This document shows positions 24,591 through 37,172 of a stretch of 64,000 nt of DNA, piece after piece (the first letter of the stretch is position 1; every line of letters begins with the position of its first letter). This stretch comes from Sphagnum magellanicum (lineage: Eukaryota; Streptophyta; Sphagnopsida; Sphagnales; Sphagnaceae): assembly GCA_021904315.1 (NCBI GenBank), contig CM038908.1, positions 20,790,501 through 20,854,500 on the forward strand, written 5' to 3'. Below the pieces are notes generated by a model. That model was not told the origin of the DNA, made no database searches, and saw only the letters and a list, made by a program, of their open reading frames with translations. Position numbers and translations under genes: made by a program.

Positions 24591-27500
24591 TAATAGTTTG
24601 GATTGCCATAAATTTTTTTGGAAGATTTCATTAATTACAAAGTTTACATGTTCAAAGTTTAACACAATTTTTATAAAAAAATTGCATGTTCAAAACACTC
24701 AAACCTCAAGAGTGGACAATCCTTTTTTTTTCAAATGTCATTTTTTAAAACCAAATATGCACCATTCCTTTTGAAAATTGAAGAGGATTTTAACATTGAT
24801 GAGTAGAAGGGTGAAAGGACTTGAACTGATGAAAGTTATTTTCATAACCCATTTGAGCACATTTGGTTTAAAAGTGTTTTTGACCTTAAAAATTATATAT
24901 GGATTTTGAAAATTTATCTTTAACAAAAGTTGTTCATGTGAGTGTGTGTGATAGAAGGCATGGATGCATAATATACATGATATGAAATTAATTTGTAGTA
25001 AAAATGTATTTATATCTAAAATGCAATGTTAAATGGGGTATTTAAAATACAAAATTTTAAATCATAAACTAACGCAAAAATGACACATGTCATGTGTAGT
25101 CCTTGGAAAAAGACTTCTATCTTGGTGCCCTTGGTTCCTTTGACCGTGATTTCACCCAAAGAACATCATTTGTTTTCCTTTTATTATATTTTGAATATAT
25201 TTTTTAGAGGAAACCTTGCTAGTAAGAATTTTGAAAGTGGGAACCTAAAGTGATTCCATAGCTTTTGTTTGCAAAGGGGTGCAAACTAGCTTTGTATCAA
25301 TATATCATATTTAACATGGGTATTGTAGAACATATGAGATAGGGATGAATTTTACCTTGTATTTACATGATACTCATATTATGCTAGGAATGTTTTTAGG
25401 ACCTAAACCTCTCATATTGAACATGTTTGGGTAAGATGTTTTGTGATATTACAAACCAAAAAAAAACCAAGCTTGCAAAAAGGCGATGGACCTAGGTGGC
25501 AATATTGCAAACACTTTAAAGCTAGCCATGCTTCATAACAATGTTTTTGAAAAACTTTACAACTCCTTTAATGAAAGGAAATCTTGGTTATGAATTATTG
25601 TAATAATCTCCTTGGGGTTGCAAATATTTATTGTTTTTGTGGTACATGCCTCATTTCATTTACTTGTTACTTCTATTGCTTGTTGTTTCTATTTTGTATA
25701 ACGCTGTTTTTTAAAATGTGCATTGTGTTTACAAAGAATGAATCAAGTTTGTTCTTTTTTGAAAAAAAATAAAAGTCCAAGATGCCTTGTGTTTTTCTAA
25801 TTTTCCTCTTAGTCTAGTGGATGGTGTCACTGTTGTGATTTATTCTCATGACTTTTATTGTAAGAGCTATGATTTACAATGGTCTACCAACTATCAAAAG
25901 TTCCTTGAAACACAATACATTTGTTTATAAGTTTCCAAGTTGATTTACTTGAACTTGGAGTTAAAGTGGCTTTCTTTGAGTTTGAGGATTTTATGTGGTT
26001 AGTTGAAACAAATGATACATGGATTACTATTGAACCACAAGAGATTGACAACACAATGTCAAAGGTGCAACAACTTGTTGAGAGCTTTGAGGAAGTCCAA
26101 GTAGCAAAGGACTTTGCCATTTTGAAGGTCCAATATGCATTTCTTGTGAAAACCAATTTTTTTTTAATGCCCCACCATTGCTCTAATGTTGTTTGGGCAT
26201 TCTTTGCCCTTTTCAACCAAAGTGCTACATTTAAATTTCAAGCTATGTAGATGTTGTAATGTGTTGTTTGCCACAACACCTATGTTACCCACATCAAACC
26301 TTCAAGAATTTCCCAAAACACCACCCAATCCCAAAAAAGGTTGGTCCAATATAACCCCACCCTTAACATCATGTCAATCAAAAACCACATTTTAAACAAG
26401 TATGCAAAGGATTTTGTGAAATACAAGACATAATCTATTAAGGGTGGGGTGAAGGGAAGTAGGAAAAGATGCAAGAAGAGACAAGCGGTGCAACCATTGA
26501 GAATTATAGAGTATTTGTTAGCGTCAAGACTAATGAGAACTGTCATGACACATTATGTATAACATTGTATATGATTATAGTTGAATGAGATAGATGTTGG
26601 CCCTATAACATCGTTTGAATCAATTTAAGAGTAAAAAAAATTCAATAGGTTTAAAATACAAAGCAAATGAACTTTCAAAAAAATTATAAAACATCACTTT
26701 TTATTCACACTTGTATGTTTTTATTTTTCCCTTGGATTAATCCATGAACTCATCAAGTTTAATGATTTGTATCTTGAAGTGTTGGGAGTGAAAACAAGGC
26801 ATCACAGACACGCTGGCACTGCCAATAGCTAAGATGTTGTACATCTACCTACTGTGTCCACACTCTTGAACACCAAAACAATTTGTTCCAATCTAAATAG
26901 TCTAAACACTTTCACCAAAGAAACCCGTTCATCTAATGTGAAACTGGCTTAATACAGTAAAACTTCCAAAATTTGGATCCAATGCAATAGTGGCTGTCCC
27001 TGTAGGGGCAATGTCTCAATTTCCACAACAATGATAATTGCCAAATGTAAAATCAAAGCTAAAAATGTTAAGACATTGTAAAATTGGTCATTTGGTGTGA
27101 CTTGGAGAATGGAACCTTTTTTAATAATAGAGTGTCCTTTTAGTAATTTGCATTATTGTTGACCAAATTAAGTTTTTTAAACTAACTTTTCAATTCTTAG
27201 ATGACATTGACCCAAGACATGGATGCTCATATCACACTTAATTTAGCAACACCCACCTAGATGGGCAAATCCTTTTAGAAAAATTCAACAAACAATCCAA
27301 ACATTCTTGGACTCTTACAAATTGTGGCATGATAATTGCACATGAAACAATACAACTTGCTCATGTTGTGGTTGGTTGAACAAAAGAGATTTTGCAAAAG
27401 AGACTTCACAAACCACATAGGCTGTATCTCCCTATCACAACCCAATATGTCTCCCCGGTAATAACAAGCCAATTTTGCAAAAAGAAAACAATGTGAAACA

Positions 27501-28164
27501 AGCATAAAATTTCTTAAGAAACATGAGGAAGGGAAGCGAAGTCTTTCTCCAAATGTGTGAATGAACCCAATTGTAATGCCAAGATGACTACTACATGCTG
27601 GCCCGTGATTTCGTATGGCCATCTCACACAGATGGGTAATGATGGATGAAGTCAGTCTATCTTTGTTGAAAATACAACCAGCCCATGAGTGAATTCAATT
27701 TGTTCTTGTTGTTACAAGGGACAGATTTGCAGCTTTCACTAGTTCACAATCGTATTCGGTTTCAAAGTTTCCCCAAAGAGATAGATAGGTAAATCTTTGG
27801 GTTTATTCAAAACAAACTAGATCTACCCAAAAGCAAATACCTTTTCTAAGATGAAGAAGAATGATGATCCTATTCCTAAGACTGAAAAGCTGTATACGAG
27901 CAACTAAGTGGTATAGTTCACCACGTGTCCGGATAAAAGCTGCTTTCAAGGGGGGAAATTAGACAGAAAAGAAAAAGACAGAACAAAATATGGGCTTCAT
28001 GTTTTTGTCACAAGGCAATTGCTGATTGAGTGTCTAGCACAAGTGCCATAAAAACTTCTGGGCATCAAGGAAGGTGCTTTGCATGACCTAAAGCAAAACA
28101 GTTGAAGCTTAAATTGAACAAAGAAAGCGATCAAAGAAAAACCATGAGTCACATATTATTATTG
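24591..28164. other. AT-rich intergenic region
   Basis: No recognisable gene. Open frames of about 110 residues at 25921-26250 (+) and 27275-27622 (-) have no domain that I know and no splice context. The last part should contain the 3' UTR of the LAX2-like gene. Confidence 0.5.
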
Positions 28165-31100
28165 CTATGTTAGGCCATGGAGTAAGTTTTCTGTGCAGGG
28201 GGGAGGAGGTTGATCTGGCTGGTGGTGCCTGCTGTAGTAGGTAAGGACCATGACTAAATCTTGAGAAAATACAGTAGTTCCATCAGTAAGTTTGAAACTA
28301 GTGTTTGTTAAGGACTCACCCATAGCATTACCATAACCTGTGTTTGCTGCTGCGTGTTGAGCTACACCAGTGTTACGAGGCTGCCAAACAGTGTCTCGTG
28401 CATTCTTGAGTGTACAGTTACATTCCAGCTGCTGGCCATTGCATGCTATTTCCACCTGTATGTTGTAGATTGCCAGAAACTTAGGCCAAATTATAAAATA
28501 CCCACATCTGACTGAAGAGTAATTGCTTAGAAAAAGTTTCACCAACAATTTACAAATGTGTAGGTATAAGCAAAAAAGATTGCAGCTAAAAAGAAAGATG
28601 GGCTATGCAGTTATCACCAACATTGTACAACTCTCATCGGATTCCCTTTGGTAATTAATAAGTTTCCAACAACCACTTGCGAATGACTCCCTTGTTGGAA
28701 GGTTTGAACAAAATTTATATTCTGGCTGTCAGGCAGCAGCAGCAGTGTGTGCACCGTTTTTATGTCAGGTTGCCAGGGAGTTTTGGATGGTGACATTTAT
28801 TATTGCAAGCAAATTATGGTTTCCTACTACGTTTTTTGGATCCCAACTATCCGCATCATTCTGTTGCTGTTGGGTTTTATGGCCAAGACTCAAGAGTTTT
28901 CTCTAAGACATGGCTCCAACACAGTACAAAAAAAACTTGTACCACCTTCAGGTTTCTACATGTTGTCTTATTACTGACACAAGCCTTCACAAATTGACCG
29001 TGCAAATGTCACTTTCAATTAAGACGTGAAACTTCGATACTAACATTTTTGGGATTACTTTTAAAATTCGAAGCATGTAAAGAGTCTGTCCGTAGCTATT
29101 TATTACTCTTCCAGAGTTCTTTCTTTTTTGACAGTTGATCGTAAAGTCTGAACATGCAATATTACAACACAGGACTTTTTGTTGTGAGCATTAAAGTAGC
29201 TGCAGAAGTGTTCGGGAAATATAATAAGTTACCTGTGACTCGCTCTCAAGACCCAACTTTTTTGCCAAGTACTTCTTCACCATCAAAACAGTCGTGTGCT
29301 CATTCCTGGTACAACAAAACAACAAAAAAATTTAGACCTCAAATTGTCAGGTTGGGTCCGGGAATATGATCAAACTGCTGATCCTTTCTATTTATTGATA
29401 GGCAAAGAGCCTACCTGAGAAGATCAATACCAGAATTTTAACCATGTAAGATTTCCTTGAAGCTGTTTTTTTCCTTAAGAATACGCTAGTAAAAAGGATA
29501 CAGAGGATTACATAGGGATACATAGTTGGCCTGGCTTCGAGTACTCTGAATAGCTTGTCCATCAAGTCTTCTGGTGTGTTCCCCAATAAAGAAAAAGAAA
29601 AAAAAAGATGGTTTTTTCTAATCATGAGTTTATTACATACACACTAGAATGATCTAGTAGATGCAATGTATCAAAATTGTAATATCTTTTGGGGTTGTGG
29701 GTGGGTGTGGGGAGGGAGGGGCGGGGGGGGGGGGGGGTCCATGTTGATGTTTTTTTTCAAATTTGTGAGGTAAGTAAGTGGGTTGGCTATCATTCATTCA
29801 CAAGATGACTTAGCCAAATTTGGCTAAAGGTCAGAAAGGAAAGTAGAAAAGTTTAGGAATCATGCTATATTTTGACCTACATATATATGGCAACTTAAAT
29901 TTTTTTTCCTCATAATGTGGTTACCGTAGGTCTTTTTTTTCCCCATAAAGAAGCCTTTGCACTTGTCACAAGGGCGACCCTTTTAAAAAATTCAGGTTGC
30001 AAAATTTCACCCAAAAAAACAAAATCACTGCAAAGGATTACAGTACCTTAGATACTAGTAAAGTGGTTAGTAGTACATGGATTACCTTATGCGCACAAAT
30101 CCCTTTGATATTTGCTCCAAGATGGGCATCCTAGTTCTGCAGAGAACCCATCAGAGTGAACAGATCATAATATTAGTCTAGTTTGCAAATGATCACTAGA
30201 GGAGCTCAAGTGATAATTAGACCATGAAACAATCATACATGTGAACTCATTGCCTAGTAAACCCTAATTAAATGTGGTTATAGACATTATTACTCCAAGG
30301 TATTATGTCATTGTAGACATGCTTGCTGAGGGAGATCAACCCAAAGCACATTTAGTTAATTAGGGCTGGTGAGTCAGACATAATGAGACCTACTCCAAAT
30401 GCTCAAGTTTTGGCTTTATGTATGTAAAGCCCAAAACTTTGACAGTACAAACAGTACATCAGCATTGTCTCGGACTTCAACTCCATTTGTGCTAACAACT
30501 TTACCTATGTTTTTTTTCATTCAATCTAAATGGACACTTAAGTTCTTAGAATTTTAGTAGCCCTTTTAATCAACAGACCATAGAATATACTTTAAAGGTG
30601 AATGAAAAGAATCAGAGATTGAGGAGCCCCTTCCCCCCCTTCCATTAGTAAGCTCTGGTGTGGTGGATCCTTGTGTCACACACACACCATGCTTACCCTT
30701 AATTGAAGGTGCAGGTATGGAAGATTCTCTGCTGAAACTAGGGTAGTGTGTTCCTTTAATGCACCCAGAAACCACATAAGCCCTGGCAGGAGAAACTCTC
30801 TCTCCACAAAGTGACAAGATTCAAAATAAAGCTGGTGGCAGGTGACACTTTTTTTTCTTGGGGACTCTGATTTCAATTCAACTGTTGGATCCAGAGCTAA
30901 GTACTTATTACAGGCTTTCTTTCTTTCTTTCTTTTGGTAGCTTCATCAACAACAACAACAAAAAGCTTCCAATTGATCAATTCCTAAAGAAATAATAAAG
31001 TCTAGTTTCAATGCATAAAAAAGTGACCGTTTGGTTTCAGATCTTTATTGAAGGCCTGTCTGCAGTGATCCTCACAACTGTTGGGCTTTGCAAAACTTTT

Positions 31101-34100
31101 GTTAAAAAACCCAGAGTCCAGACACTCTAGTTGGGAATCTGCAACGCTCTAAAAACCATGTAGACTTGAATTCAAAAGGGGCTCTCCCTGTGTAAGCTTC
31201 AAATTCCTTCCAAAAGGAATTTAATGGATAGGTTTGCACACGATGTGGGGTTATTTTCGTAAACCCAGGATCCAGACATTCTAGTTGATTGAGAACCTGC
31301 AACACTCTAAAAACCATGTAGACTTGAATTCAAAAGGGGCTCTCCTGTGTAAGCTTCAAATTCCTTTGACCCAAAGGAATTTAATGGATAGGTTGTGCAC
31401 ACGAGGCTCTATCTATTTTGTTTTCACGCAATTTACAACAGGAAGCATACAGAGGAGCGAGTCTTCAGAATGATCAGTATTAAAAGTAAGTATGAAAAGG
31501 TATCATGAGTATTTATGTATGCCATTCCATTGTCAGTATGATATGACATTCTTTTATTGCGGGGTGACACTAAAAGCTTCGATCATTCCAGAGAGAATGC
31601 TTACAGCCGATGTTACATTCTCTACTATACATAATATCTACTAGCGTCACAATCATAACGGAAGCAGTGGCCTTGGGTAATGGCCACCCAAGGCCAGTGT
31701 TTTCATTTTCTAATTTGTGATGTAGCCACATGATAATCATCAACAAAGCAAGTTTAGTGAGATTTGGTTATAAATCAGATCTAAAAGTTATAAATATATA
31801 AAACCTTATATATTGTTGGAACTTGGCTAGCTACTTGAAGTTTATTTTGTGACAAATTTTTTGCTGCTTCATGATCAAAACAATAATTTTTTGTTTGTGA
31901 TGAATTTTTGCTGCTCCATGACCAAAACAAAAACAGGGAGCTGCAACAAGTCCAAAGGATATCTACTTTTCTCTCTGACCTCTAGCCAAATTAGGCCGTC
32001 TACCCACATCAAAAAATTGGGGGGAAAAAAAAAAAAAAAAACCCTGACTAGAACATAATGTATATATATTTTCTGGAAATCTGGCCATTAAAAATCCTGT
32101 AAGCACTTTTTTTTTTTTTGAAAATCACAGTTTTTGTTTTAATATTGTTTTACCATGAAAAACAAACATTGCTTCATCATCAATAAGGATCAATGGGTTG
32201 CCAATCCGCATTGTTAACCTTACTAACTAGACACTCCATAGTCTCAATGAGGATGCATTGGGGAGCAAGCCATGTGAATGACTCTAAGTTAGAAAGTATG
32301 TTACGAATTTTAAGCATTGCCCACAACTCAATTGCCTGACAACTTATCAATCAACTCATGCACTTGCATGCAAAGTTGAGGATGTATGTTAACTATTGTG
32401 ACAAATTGAATCAGGTATTCTTACCCCTGATTTTTCTATTTTGCAGGGGTTTCTATTTTCCCCACTAGGTACACTAGAGAAAATTTGTTGTGTACCTATT
32501 TGGAGCGGCACCTTAGACACATTACTAATGCATCCTCACAAATAGGAGTTACCTTACACCTATGCAAGGCCTTTCACACCTACTAAGAGGCTTCTTGTTA
32601 GCCTAGGTGTATGAGGCTTCTTGTTGGTGTAAGAGGCCAAGAGGAATATTACACCTACTACAAGGCTTCTTGTTGGTGTAGGAGGTCTCTTTGTAGGCAT
32701 AAGTTGATTCTTGATGTTTTTTTCTTGCAGATTCGTTTTTTAGAAATGCAAGCAAGGTGTTTTTGGGGGTTTGATTACCAATTCTTGAAGAACAATTTCA
32801 AAAAATTTACCAAAATTTAGGTTTTAATAGGTAGCCCACAATATAAAAGGATGCCTAAATTTCTAACTTTCTGTTTTCTATACACAAAATTTGGCAACAT
32901 CTTTTTATGGATGATTGCCACTCATGCTACATAACAAAATGGGGGGAAAAAAAAACATACACACAATTGTTATCACTCCTACCACCTTGTGATTTACATA
33001 TTTTTAAGCTTATGGTAATGTTCATCTTGTGCTCTACGATGGGTGAGCCCCGTCAATGGGGTCCATTCCCAAAATATGAGCCTGGACTTAGCTACCGCCT
33101 CATCCTAGGCCCTCCCACCCTAGGGCCTTATACTACATATCACACATTCATCATGAAAATATTTTAAAGCCACCAACTCTTTCACAAGTTGCTAGGTACT
33201 TTCATAAAATACTTCTTGACACTCCACACTAGGAGATGTAGTGTGCTTTCAAGGCCTCCCATTTATCCATAGTCCTACCGGAGCTCCTAGATGGCTTTAA
33301 ATCAGTTTCCACCAATGCCCCATATAGAACTACTCCAATGTAGGAGTGGCCCTAAGAGAAATTGGGGGCAAGACAATGTGCACCGAATTTTCCAACACTG
33401 GCCATATTGTTAATTTCTATGCATGGCAGCGAGGTACTCTATTTATTCAGGGTTTGTCTTGGCTCTTATAACGATTCACCATGTGTGGTATTGTACCCCT
33501 TGAATTTTCAAAATAGCAAAGGAATTCCACTGGTGATACTAGTGGCATGGCAATACAAAGAGGCTGAAAGCATAAGAAAAAAAAAGAGACAAAAAGAAAC
33601 ATAACAGCAGACTCAATTGACAAGTTGGGCCTAGTGACAAAGTATGCATTAGAGCTTTCACTTGCTCTCTGGTAGGTTTCAAACCCAAGGCCTTTGTGAT
33701 ATCGAACAAGGGCCATACCACTAAGCCGTCACCCTTGGATGGGTCGGCCAAAACAAAGTGGAATGAACTCTAGTTTGGCATTAACAATAGTACTATTGCA
33801 TCTCCTATTTTATAGGGTACCTATTCCAAAAATATTAGTGGTGGAAAATGTCTTTGATGGGTATTCAAGTTTCCAGGATCTATTCGAAAATTTGCATGGT
33901 TTTGTTAAAACCTTGTTACCTTTTGAAAGATTTAGGTGATTTGTTGGAGACTTTTCTTAAGTTTTCAAGACTATAGCCTTAAAATGAAAAAACAACAAGG
34001 TAGTCCTTTTAAAAAGAAAATTTTCCCAATCTGACCTATATGATTCAGTGCAGGGTGTTGGGGCATATATATATATATATATGAACCCAAAGGTCCATGG

Positions 34101-37100
34101 GAGCTTCCTACAAATGATTGAAGGTCATTGAAGAAATGGACTCACTGGTTTGGCGCAGCTTGAAGAGTGAACCATAGTCCACAATTCGATCCAAATGGTG
34201 ATGATCTCACAACAAGCTCTCCATTAAACTCGTTTCGGTGGATCCACTATGACAAATCCACACAATAATTCAGGATCACATCTTGCACTAGTAAGGCCCC
34301 TGATGCAATTAAATTTGTTGCATAAATGAAAACCTAATGGCCTTTCAAACAGAAGGTTTTTTTTTTTTTTTTTTGATGGGTAGGAGATCATCAGTAGACA
34401 CAATATGTAAATAAAACTCAAAACACACACACACACACACTTTTAATTAGAACAAGGAAGTGACTCCAAAGCTTAATAATGCATAATTAAGTAGGTGGAG
34501 GACCAGCTTACCTCATTGTTCAAATGGCTGGGGGGTTCCTGCAAGACCCCATTGAGTGCTGAAATATGGGTTGCATCTTGAGATAAAATGGCTGGTGGTT
34601 GACATCTTGGCACATTTGGCCCCGGCACACTCTTTAACAATTTTTGCCATGAGTCCACGGATCGTCCAAGCCCACCTGATACACCATTGCCTGTAGGTTC
34701 CACAAGCATACATCCGGCCAGATTCTTTGAATTCCAGGAGGCCTCATTTGATGACCACCCTAATCTACCCCTACACCAATCTGGAGGCTGCATGTGGATC
34801 AGCTGTGATTGTCCCAAATCCTGTGGGCTTGATTCAGGTAAGCAGCTGGGTACTCCTAGTTTAGGCCTTAATTCTGTGGTGTGCCCAGCTGGTTGTGCTG
34901 CAGGGTGGCCATCTTCTCCTAGTACCTGGAATTTAATCTCCTTCCAATTGGCTGTGGATTCCAATCTTTTGGATTCAAGACAAGTAAATTGTGAAGGTGA
35001 GAATCCAGATGAGTGAGCCGGCATTCCCTCCATGTACTGCAGTTGGGTTTCGGATTCCAAATTTTGAGATTCTTTTTGCAAGGCAAAATCACTTGGTGAT
35101 TGTTTCACCCATTGACTAGGCTTCTTGGATACCCTAGTCATGTCTTCTCTCTCTGGAAACGGCCAACTTATTAAGCTAGTAGTACTTGTTGATGGATCTG
35201 CCAGACTAGAGATCATCTGGTTGCCACTTAAACACTCAAAGAGTGGCACCTGGTGCTGCTGCCGGCCTGTTAATTCAGGAGTCATGTGAACTATGCTCGG
35301 GCTGGCACTTGGTTGCATATCTAACCCTTGCATCAATTCTCCATTCAGCAGGTCTGTTCTCATAACCAAAGAAGTAGTCTTAGTACTTTGTTGCATTGGT
35401 GACAAATTTTGCTGCTTTGCAAAGGGGGTAGCACGATCCAAAAAGCCTCCTTCATCAAAATACCTTGGAAACTGTACTGTCACAGGGATTACTGACTGAG
35501 GATCATACTGCTGGTGATGAGGCGAAATACCAGACCAGTCCCTGGGAACTGGTCCCCCTGCAGCTCCTCCTCCTACTACCCCTAGATCACACTGTTTTGT
35601 TGCCAACACAAGGGCAGGGTGTAGAGTATCAGTACTGGGATTAGAAAAGGCTGACCCTGTATTATTATTACTACTACTAACTGCATGACCAAAACTGAGG
35701 TTTGTAGACAAAGGGCAAATTTGGTCACTACTGATGTGGTGGTGATCAAGCTGTATGGGTGGTCCAGTTAATCCATTTAGCAGTTGTTGACTGGTAGTAC
35801 TGCTTGTAGGTGTTGATCCAGTTCTAGTCTTAAATGCAAGCTTGGACTCATCAAATGCAGCTTGATCCGATCCTTGTAGTACAGTACTGCAGCCCATTTT
35901 GGCGGCGGCTGTGGCCGCTGCTGTTGTTGCTGCTGAGTTTGAACCCAGACTTAGTTGCAACCACTCTGCAGTCTCGCTCATGTTGAACCCAGTCTCAGCT
36001 AGCTTCCTCTTTGAGCCTCCTCCTGCTGCTGGCGCTAGTCTCCTCGACAAGTCCTGATACTGATCCTGCTGCAAGCTGCTGCTGCTACAGTACTCATGTA
36101 TAGTAGTATTGAACATCATGGGTCTTCTACATTTGTTGTTGTTGTCATCGTCGTTGTGGTCTCTAGTAGCTCTGTGCTCATGTATCATCATCTGCTGCTG
36201 CTGGTACCTGCTATTATTGATCACATGCAGATGATCATGAGACTGCTCTGATCCGGGGTCGACCTCAAAGCTGCTGCTGTTAATGGTTGCTGTAGCTGCT
36301 GCAACAGGTCCAGCTGAATTGGAAAGCCTGACGGTAAGCTGTCCTTTTGAAGAAGCAGCAGCAGCCTTCAGCTCGCAGACTAGTAGCTGCTGATCATCGT
36401 TAGCATGTAGCTCAGGGGTTTGTAATCTGGTATTATGATGAGTATCATCATCATGATCAGTATTCTTCGTATCATGCAGTAGTGGATCAGATGCTGCTGG
36501 AAAGAAAGATTGCTCCACCAAGTTCAGATTAGATTGATCCAGCTGCAGCTCATGTGCTGACGCTGCTGCAAGGCTTGGATTTGCCAGCTGTAGCAGTAGT
36601 GTGCTATTGCTTGCGGCGCCAAACTGGTCGACTGAGTTTAATGTGACATCTGCACGATCATGTTGTTGATGGTCGAAGTCCAGCTCGTATTCTAGAGCGC
36701 CTTCAGTACTGGACTTGGAGCTTTCTGGATCCGCCATATATTGGTGTTCAGATGTCAGATCGGAATCACCACAAAGTTGTTGATGATCAGGAGTAACTCT
36801 TAGCAGCAGCTGATGAGAACAAGAGATTAGATCCAACTGAAACTGATCATGGTCGACATCATCGACGGGTGTGCCGAAACGTCCCGGGTTCCTCGTGATC
36901 TCGACATGCATCTCATCATCAGGAGCTGATTCATCACTGGAACTTGAATGATCTATATTCCGTACAGCAGTAGCAGCAGCTGAAGCGGAACCTATGCAGC
37001 TGATATTCAGCTGAACTGCTACTCCAGCATTCAGATTTTTCGTGGGTTGTCGCCAGCAGCTGCCGCTTAACATATGATCATGTGCAGCAGCAATTCCAGT

Positions 37101-37172
37101 ACAAGTATTGCGATCAGAAGCAGCTTGGTTTCTGTTGCTTGCAGAATCCTCGAGCAAGATGAGGGTCTTCAT
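28165..37172 (-). CDS. LAX PANICLE 2-like nuclear regulator with RAWUL-like C-terminus (one linking exon not found)
   Basis: Minus-strand exons seen: 37172-34512 (887 codons, donor GAG|GTAAG), 30136-30086, 29305-29233 and 28455-28165 (stop TAG). The last three join in frame as PILEQISKGFVRI, RNEHTTVLMVKKYLAKKLGL, ESESQVEIACNGQQLE and TLKNARDTVWQPR, ending VMVLTYYSR: the RAWUL/ubiquitin-like fold of plant LAX2-like proteins (PQIPKSYLRIKDG...VRDHIW...VMVLHYG, from memory). The first exon is rich in Gln, His, Ser, Ala and Asp runs and holds SKRKLAETGF then AEWLQLSLG at about 402-410, the family's conserved WLQLGLG-type motif and an LxLxL EAR repression motif. The exon that should carry the 'LWFxL' strand is missing: exon 1 ends in phase 0 but 30136 needs two bases before it. 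In rice and maize LAX2/BA2 controls axillary meristems; the role here is inferred. The start is the first in-frame ATG, at 37172. Confidence 0.75.
29723..29737. repeat. Poly-G run
   Basis: Fifteen G in a row, after a G-rich lead, inside an intron of the LAX2-like gene; could form a quadruplex. Confidence 0.9.
29740..29985. repeat. Dispersed repeat family B copy in a LAX2-like intron
   Basis: T run, caaatttgtgaggtaag, CTTAGCCAAATTTGGCTAAA, 'aggaatcatgctatattttg' and a terminal stretch like other copies. Confidence 0.5.
31107..31410. repeat. Tandem duplication, period 154 bp, in a LAX2-like intron
   Basis: AAACCCAG-GTCCAGACA starts at 31107 and AAACCCAGGATCCAGACA at 31261; both continue CTAAAAACCATGTAGACTTG, AATTCAAAAGGGGCTCTC, TGTAAGCTTCAAATTCC and GGAATTTAATGGATAGG. 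About 90% alike by eye, so fairly recent. Confidence 0.9.
31690..32045. repeat. Dispersed repeat family B copy in a LAX2-like intron
   Basis: Starts CAGTGTTTTCATTTTC, then tttgtgatgtagccacatgataatcatc and the usual tail with an A run. The CAGTGTTTT start suggests a terminal repeat. Confidence 0.5.
32520..32710. repeat. Short irregular tandem repeat
   Basis: AGGCTTCTTGTTGGTGTA and close variants occur about four times, alternating with inverted TTACACCTA-type words (TAGGTGTA, TACACCTAC), so direct and inverted repeats are interleaved. Confidence 0.65.
33575..33750 (-). mobile_element. tRNA-derived SINE-like element
   Basis: On the minus strand, ACGGCTTAGTGGTATGG resembles a Pol III A box and, about 35 bp on, GGTTTGAAACC fits the B box (GGTTCRANYCC), as in the head of a tRNA-derived SINE. 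The strand then runs into a T-rich tail near 33575-33590. It lies in an intron of the LAX2-like gene, in the same orientation. No target duplication was identified. Confidence 0.45.
34062..34081. repeat. (AT)n microsatellite
   Basis: About ten AT units in a LAX2-like intron. Confidence 0.9.
34421..34441. repeat. (CA)n microsatellite
   Basis: Ten CA units about 70 bp inside the intron after LAX2-like exon 1; a run of T lies 50 bp further. Confidence 0.9.

Noticed and set aside
25921-26250. Plus-strand open frame of about 110 residues (VDLLELGVKVAFFEFEDF)
   Set aside because: No domain, no splice context, in AT-rich decayed DNA; may be a remnant but nothing supports a gene.
27275-27622. Minus-strand open frame of 115 residues rich in Cys and Phe
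   Set aside because: No recognisable motif and AT-rich composition; length is not remarkable for the window.
30566-30876. Candidate linking exon of the LAX2-like gene (GLMWFLGALKEHTT, donor AGG|GTAAGC)
   Set aside because: The donor is good but the exit phase is 0 in this frame, while the exon at 30136 needs two carried bases; kept only as a possible partner of a further unseen exon.
31102-31317. Open frame over the 154-bp duplication with FKSTWFLERCRFP and SGLWVF, tested as the missing LAX2 exon
   Set aside because: No donor in the right phase, and the sequence is a tandem intron duplication.
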